Source of the DNA: Bacteroidales bacterium
Lineage (GTDB): Bacteria; Bacteroidota; Bacteroidia; Bacteroidales; UBA1556
NCBI GenBank assembly: GCA_029935325.1
Contig: JAOZKO010000092.1
Location: 2,752 to 9,279 of the forward strand
DNA: 6,528 nt
Direction: 5' to 3'
In this document: piece after piece, positions 5,870 through 6,528 of the stretch
Layout of the letters: each line of letters opens with the position of its first letter
How positions within the stretch are numbered: position 1 is the first letter of the stretch
Made by a program: the position numbers and the translations under genes
The notes under the pieces: generated by a model
What the model saw: the letters and a program-made list of their open reading frames with translations, nothing else
Database searches by the model: none
What the model was told of the DNA's origin: nothing

Positions 5870-6358
5870 ATGAAAAAGATTATATTAATTAGTTTAAGCA
5901 TAGTATTTGGATTGTTGATTATGTCATGCGACAAAGGCGACTCCGTAGATATTCCCACGAGTGAGGTCCTGGGTGATTATTTGTATTCTAGTAGTTCAGC
6001 ATATTATGATGCTATGGGATTGGAAAAAACAAAGGCAACTTCTGATGGAAGTTTATTTATTATACAATTTACTGAAATGAGTATTGAGGTTACTCCTTCT
6101 ATTGGTTACGCATATACCTTTAAGGCAACAGATATTGTTAATCACGGCGACACAACAACATTCCGAATTAGGAAACAGCAAATTAGTGTAAATAATATTA
6201 TATTTAATTTAGAAGGAAATAATTCCATTGATGTTGGTAGCATAGGCTATTATGATGGCTATTATACTGATAAAAAAATTGTTTTTGCTTATAGATCAAT
6301 AAATATTGAAAACCTTGACTATGCAATAACAAGAACTGACGCAATTAAAAGGAATTAA
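5870..6358 (+). CDS. Small lipoprotein of unknown function
   Basis: This is a 162-residue predicted lipoprotein. The start is set at ATG 5870 because MKKIILISLSIVFGLLIMSC is a complete lipoprotein signal peptide. Its lipobox is LIMSC, with the lipidated Cys at 20. The frame is open further upstream to a TTG at 5765, but that would overlap the barrel gene and bury the signal peptide. Right after the cysteine comes DKGDSVD, an acidic stretch resembling the lipoprotein export signal that sends Bacteroidota lipoproteins to the outer face of the outer membrane; the match is loose. The mature part is rich in Tyr, Ile, Asp and Ser with several probable beta strands (SLFIIQFTEMSIEV 61-74, YAYTFKATDIV 80-90, KKIVFAYRSINI 135-146). 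I recognise no family. The gene follows the barrel gene by 49 bp and may share its transcript, so an envelope partnership is plausible but unproven. Confidence 0.75.
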   Translation: MKKIILISLSIVFGLLIMSCDKGDSVDIPTSEVLGDYLYSSSSAYYDAMGLEKTKATSDGSLFIIQFTEMSIEVTPSIGYAYTFKATDIVNHGDTTTFRIRKQQISVNNIIFNLEGNNSIDVGSIGYYDGYYTDKKIVFAYRSINIENLDYAITRTDAIKRN

Positions 6359-6386
6359 CTTTTTTGAGGAAGCAAGTGTTTTCTAG

Positions 6387-6528
6387 AGATTTATCCCAGT
6401 GCAAATAAAACCCGCACAAAGTATTTACAATACAATTGGCGGTTCAAATCCCGGAAGAATAGACTATATCTTTAAAAAGAATAACACAATCTTTAAAGTT
6501 ATTAATTCACAAATTATATTTACCAATG
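6387..6528 (+). CDS. Partial open frame running off the window, unidentified
   Basis: A frame opens after TAG 6384-6386 and stays open for 47 codons to the window edge. It reads like real protein: QIKPAQSIYNT, GGSNPGRIDYIFKKNNTIF, KVINSQIIFTN. There is no ATG in the frame; GTG at 6399 is the only likely alternative start, and no signal peptide follows it. It could be a gene using GTG, the 3' part of a gene broken by the in-frame TAG, or a displaced C-terminal cassette. The GG-NPGRIDYIF pattern loosely recalls C-terminal segments of secreted Rhs-type or polymorphic proteins, but I cannot name a family. The 28 bases between the lipoprotein stop and this frame show no clear signal. Confidence 0.35.

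Noticed and set aside
6340..6366. T-run (6360-6365) after the lipoprotein gene as an intrinsic terminator
   Set aside because: Only AAAAG/CTTTT can pair before it and the CTTTT arm is the T-run itself; there is no GC-containing stem.
6438..6456. GGTTCAAATCC motif resembling a tRNA T-arm
   Set aside because: The flanking bases do not form the five-pair stem, no acceptor stem or other tRNA arms are present, and the bases fall in an open protein frame.

Overview
The window is AT-rich DNA from a member of the Bacteroidota, probably a Bacteroidales/Marinilabiliales-like or related environmental lineage. The placement rests on a C-terminal type IX secretion (T9SS) type A sorting domain, a Bacteroidota-type secreted N-terminal domain (SYQAVVRD...LLSVPYALYAKT), a lipoprotein with an acidic stretch just after the lipid cysteine, a perfect TAnnTTTG -7 box, and A/T-rich start regions without Shine-Dalgarno sequences. 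All six confident genes are on the + strand.

Layout. Positions 1-305 are non-coding and hold short direct repeats, a compact GC-rich hairpin and the leader of the first gene. A housekeeping pair follows: a uridine kinase-like P-loop kinase (306-911) and a 12-TM cation-chloride cotransporter (SLC12/CCC) family protein (911-3133). They overlap by one base (TAATG), so they are probably translationally coupled.

From 3183 onward everything looks exported. A small T9SS cargo (3183-3683) is followed after 9 bp by a collagen-like protein (3693-5018) that ends in four 40-residue propeller-like repeats. Next come an outer-membrane beta-barrel protein (5089-5820, with its own candidate promoter) and a small lipoprotein (5870-6358). 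The last ~170 bases hold a partial open frame that runs off the window and that I cannot identify.

How they may work together. The first pair would handle pyrimidine salvage and salt/ion transport; no obvious pathway joins them. The second group could be a cell-surface module: a T9SS-exported small protein, a collagen stalk with a repeat head, a barrel and a lipoprotein. That is inferred from order and export signals only. The most unusual object is the collagen/repeat-head protein: about 43 Gly-X-Y triplets with no charged residue and almost no proline, joined to four near-identical 40-residue repeats. I see no CRISPR array, transposase, rRNA or tRNA.
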